Shown here in pieces: positions 5,651 to 6,320 of a stretch of 6,320 nt of DNA. A model generated the notes under the pieces. The model was not told the DNA's origin and made no database searches. It saw nothing but the letters and a program-made list of their open reading frames with translations. The translations under genes and the position numbers were made by a program. Every line of letters begins with the position of its first letter. Within the stretch, counting starts at the first letter, position 1. Source of the DNA: an uncultured Prevotella sp. (GTDB lineage Bacteria; Bacteroidota; Bacteroidia; Bacteroidales; Bacteroidaceae); assembly GCA_905234355.1 (NCBI GenBank), contig CAJOHP010000140.1, positions 2,603 to 8,922 on the forward strand. The letters run 5' to 3'.

Positions 5651-6320
5651 TTATTTTTCTCGTATGGGGTAGCAGCCTTTGTCTCTGGCCACGGAGAGTG
5701 AGTCAAGGTGGAAGTCGTATATGAGGTTCTCCTCGTCTATGACCACGAAGTGGCGTTTGCCCTCGGTAGAGTCTGACGGCAGTTCCCAAACGATGTCGAC
5801 GAAGCGTGTGCTATCGTCTATCTCGGGTGTGCGCAGCAGACTGTTCTCAAAGTAGTAGTTGTAGGCGGTGAGCGTGTCGCGCTGTTCGCCCATGACCACG
5901 TCGTCGGCATAGCCGGTGACGATGGATGCCAGGCAGCGCAACGTCTCCAGCGGGTAGTCGTAGTCGCCGTAGAAATTGGTGAAGCGCAGCGCGGCACCCC
6001 TGTTGGCCGTAAAGGGGTAGAACTGCGCCAGCGTGCAGTTCTGTATCACGACGGCACCGCCGTAGGCCGCCACGCAGTCGAACAGTGTGTTGGTGATCTG
6101 GCACTGCTCCATACCCACGTAGGCGTGAATGGCTTTCACCCCGAAGCCCTTGCAGTTGTGCACGATGCATTCCTTCATGTACAGTCGCTGCCAAGCGGGA
6201 TCCACCCGTGCCGAGTCGACCACGATGCCGTCCTCTGCGTTGCGCACCTCGCTCATGGCGAGCGTATTCCCACCCGAGGAGGCGAAGAAGTGCAGTCCGC
6301 GCCACTGACCGCTGACACGG
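5651..6320 (-). CDS. Probable right-handed beta-helix repeat protein; 5' part outside window
   Basis: The C-terminal 222 codons are visible; the frame is open to the window edge, so the internal Met at 6256 is not taken as the start. The visible part begins with VSGQWRGLHFFASSGGNTLAMSE-type sequence. Short imperfect repeats then follow with the alternating hydrophobic pattern and Asn/Gly turns of a parallel beta-helix: MSEVRNAEDGIVVDSA, MKECIVHNCKGFGVKAIHA, MEQCQITNTLFDCVAAYGG and VVIQNCTLAQFYPF. The end (YDFHLDSLSVARDKGCYP) resembles the closing SPA-D-G motif of such Bacteroidota surface or periplasmic proteins. No catalytic signature is visible. Such proteins are often exported or lipidated, but the N-terminus that would show a signal peptide is missing. 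Substrate and role are unknown. It is followed by 158 bases of AT-rich sequence before rho and looks unrelated to it. The fold call is from pattern recognition and is moderately sure; the coding call is firm. Confidence 0.8.
   Translation of the reverse strand, partial: RVSGQWRGLHFFASSGGNTLAMSEVRNAEDGIVVDSARVDPAWQRLYMKECIVHNCKGFGVKAIHAYVGMEQCQITNTLFDCVAAYGGAVVIQNCTLAQFYPFTANRGAALRFTNFYGDYDYPLETLRCLASIVTGYADDVVMGEQRDTLTAYNYYFENSLLRTPEIDDSTRFVDIVWELPSDSTEGKRHFVVIDEENLIYDFHLDSLSVARDKGCYPIREK

Overview
The window looks like an ordinary chromosomal segment of a member of the Bacteroidales. A Prevotella-like genome is my best guess, but I cannot name the genus. The grounds are the FeoA-FeoB fusion, the very long Rho with a disordered insertion typical of Bacteroidota, start codons with no purine-rich ribosome binding site, and AT-rich intergenic gaps carrying TAnnTTTG-type -7 boxes. 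All four genes lie on the minus strand, so transcription runs from high to low coordinates. Three AT-rich gaps of 125-158 bases separate them, and no gap exceeds 300 bases.

In transcription order: (1) 6320-5651 is the 3' part of a gene for a probable right-handed beta-helix repeat protein, cut by the window edge. (2) 5492-3501 is rho, the transcription termination factor, 663 aa, with about 250 extra residues between its N-terminal domain and its RNA-binding domain. It has a leader containing a short hairpin and ends at a clear intrinsic terminator. (3) 3375-997 is feoB, here a FeoA-FeoB fusion for ferrous iron uptake, with a small acidic tandem repeat near its C-terminus. (4) 863-1 is the 5' half of lepA (elongation factor 4), cut by the window start.

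The genes are functionally unrelated (RNA termination, iron import, translation). Each of the last three has its own -7-like box directly upstream, so I read them as separate transcription units rather than one operon. I found no mobile element, CRISPR array, tRNA, rRNA or defence/biosynthetic cluster, and no evidence of an undescribed multi-gene system. The points most worth a second look are the Rho insertion with its basic patches, the hairpin in the rho leader, and the DSFADD repeat in FeoB.
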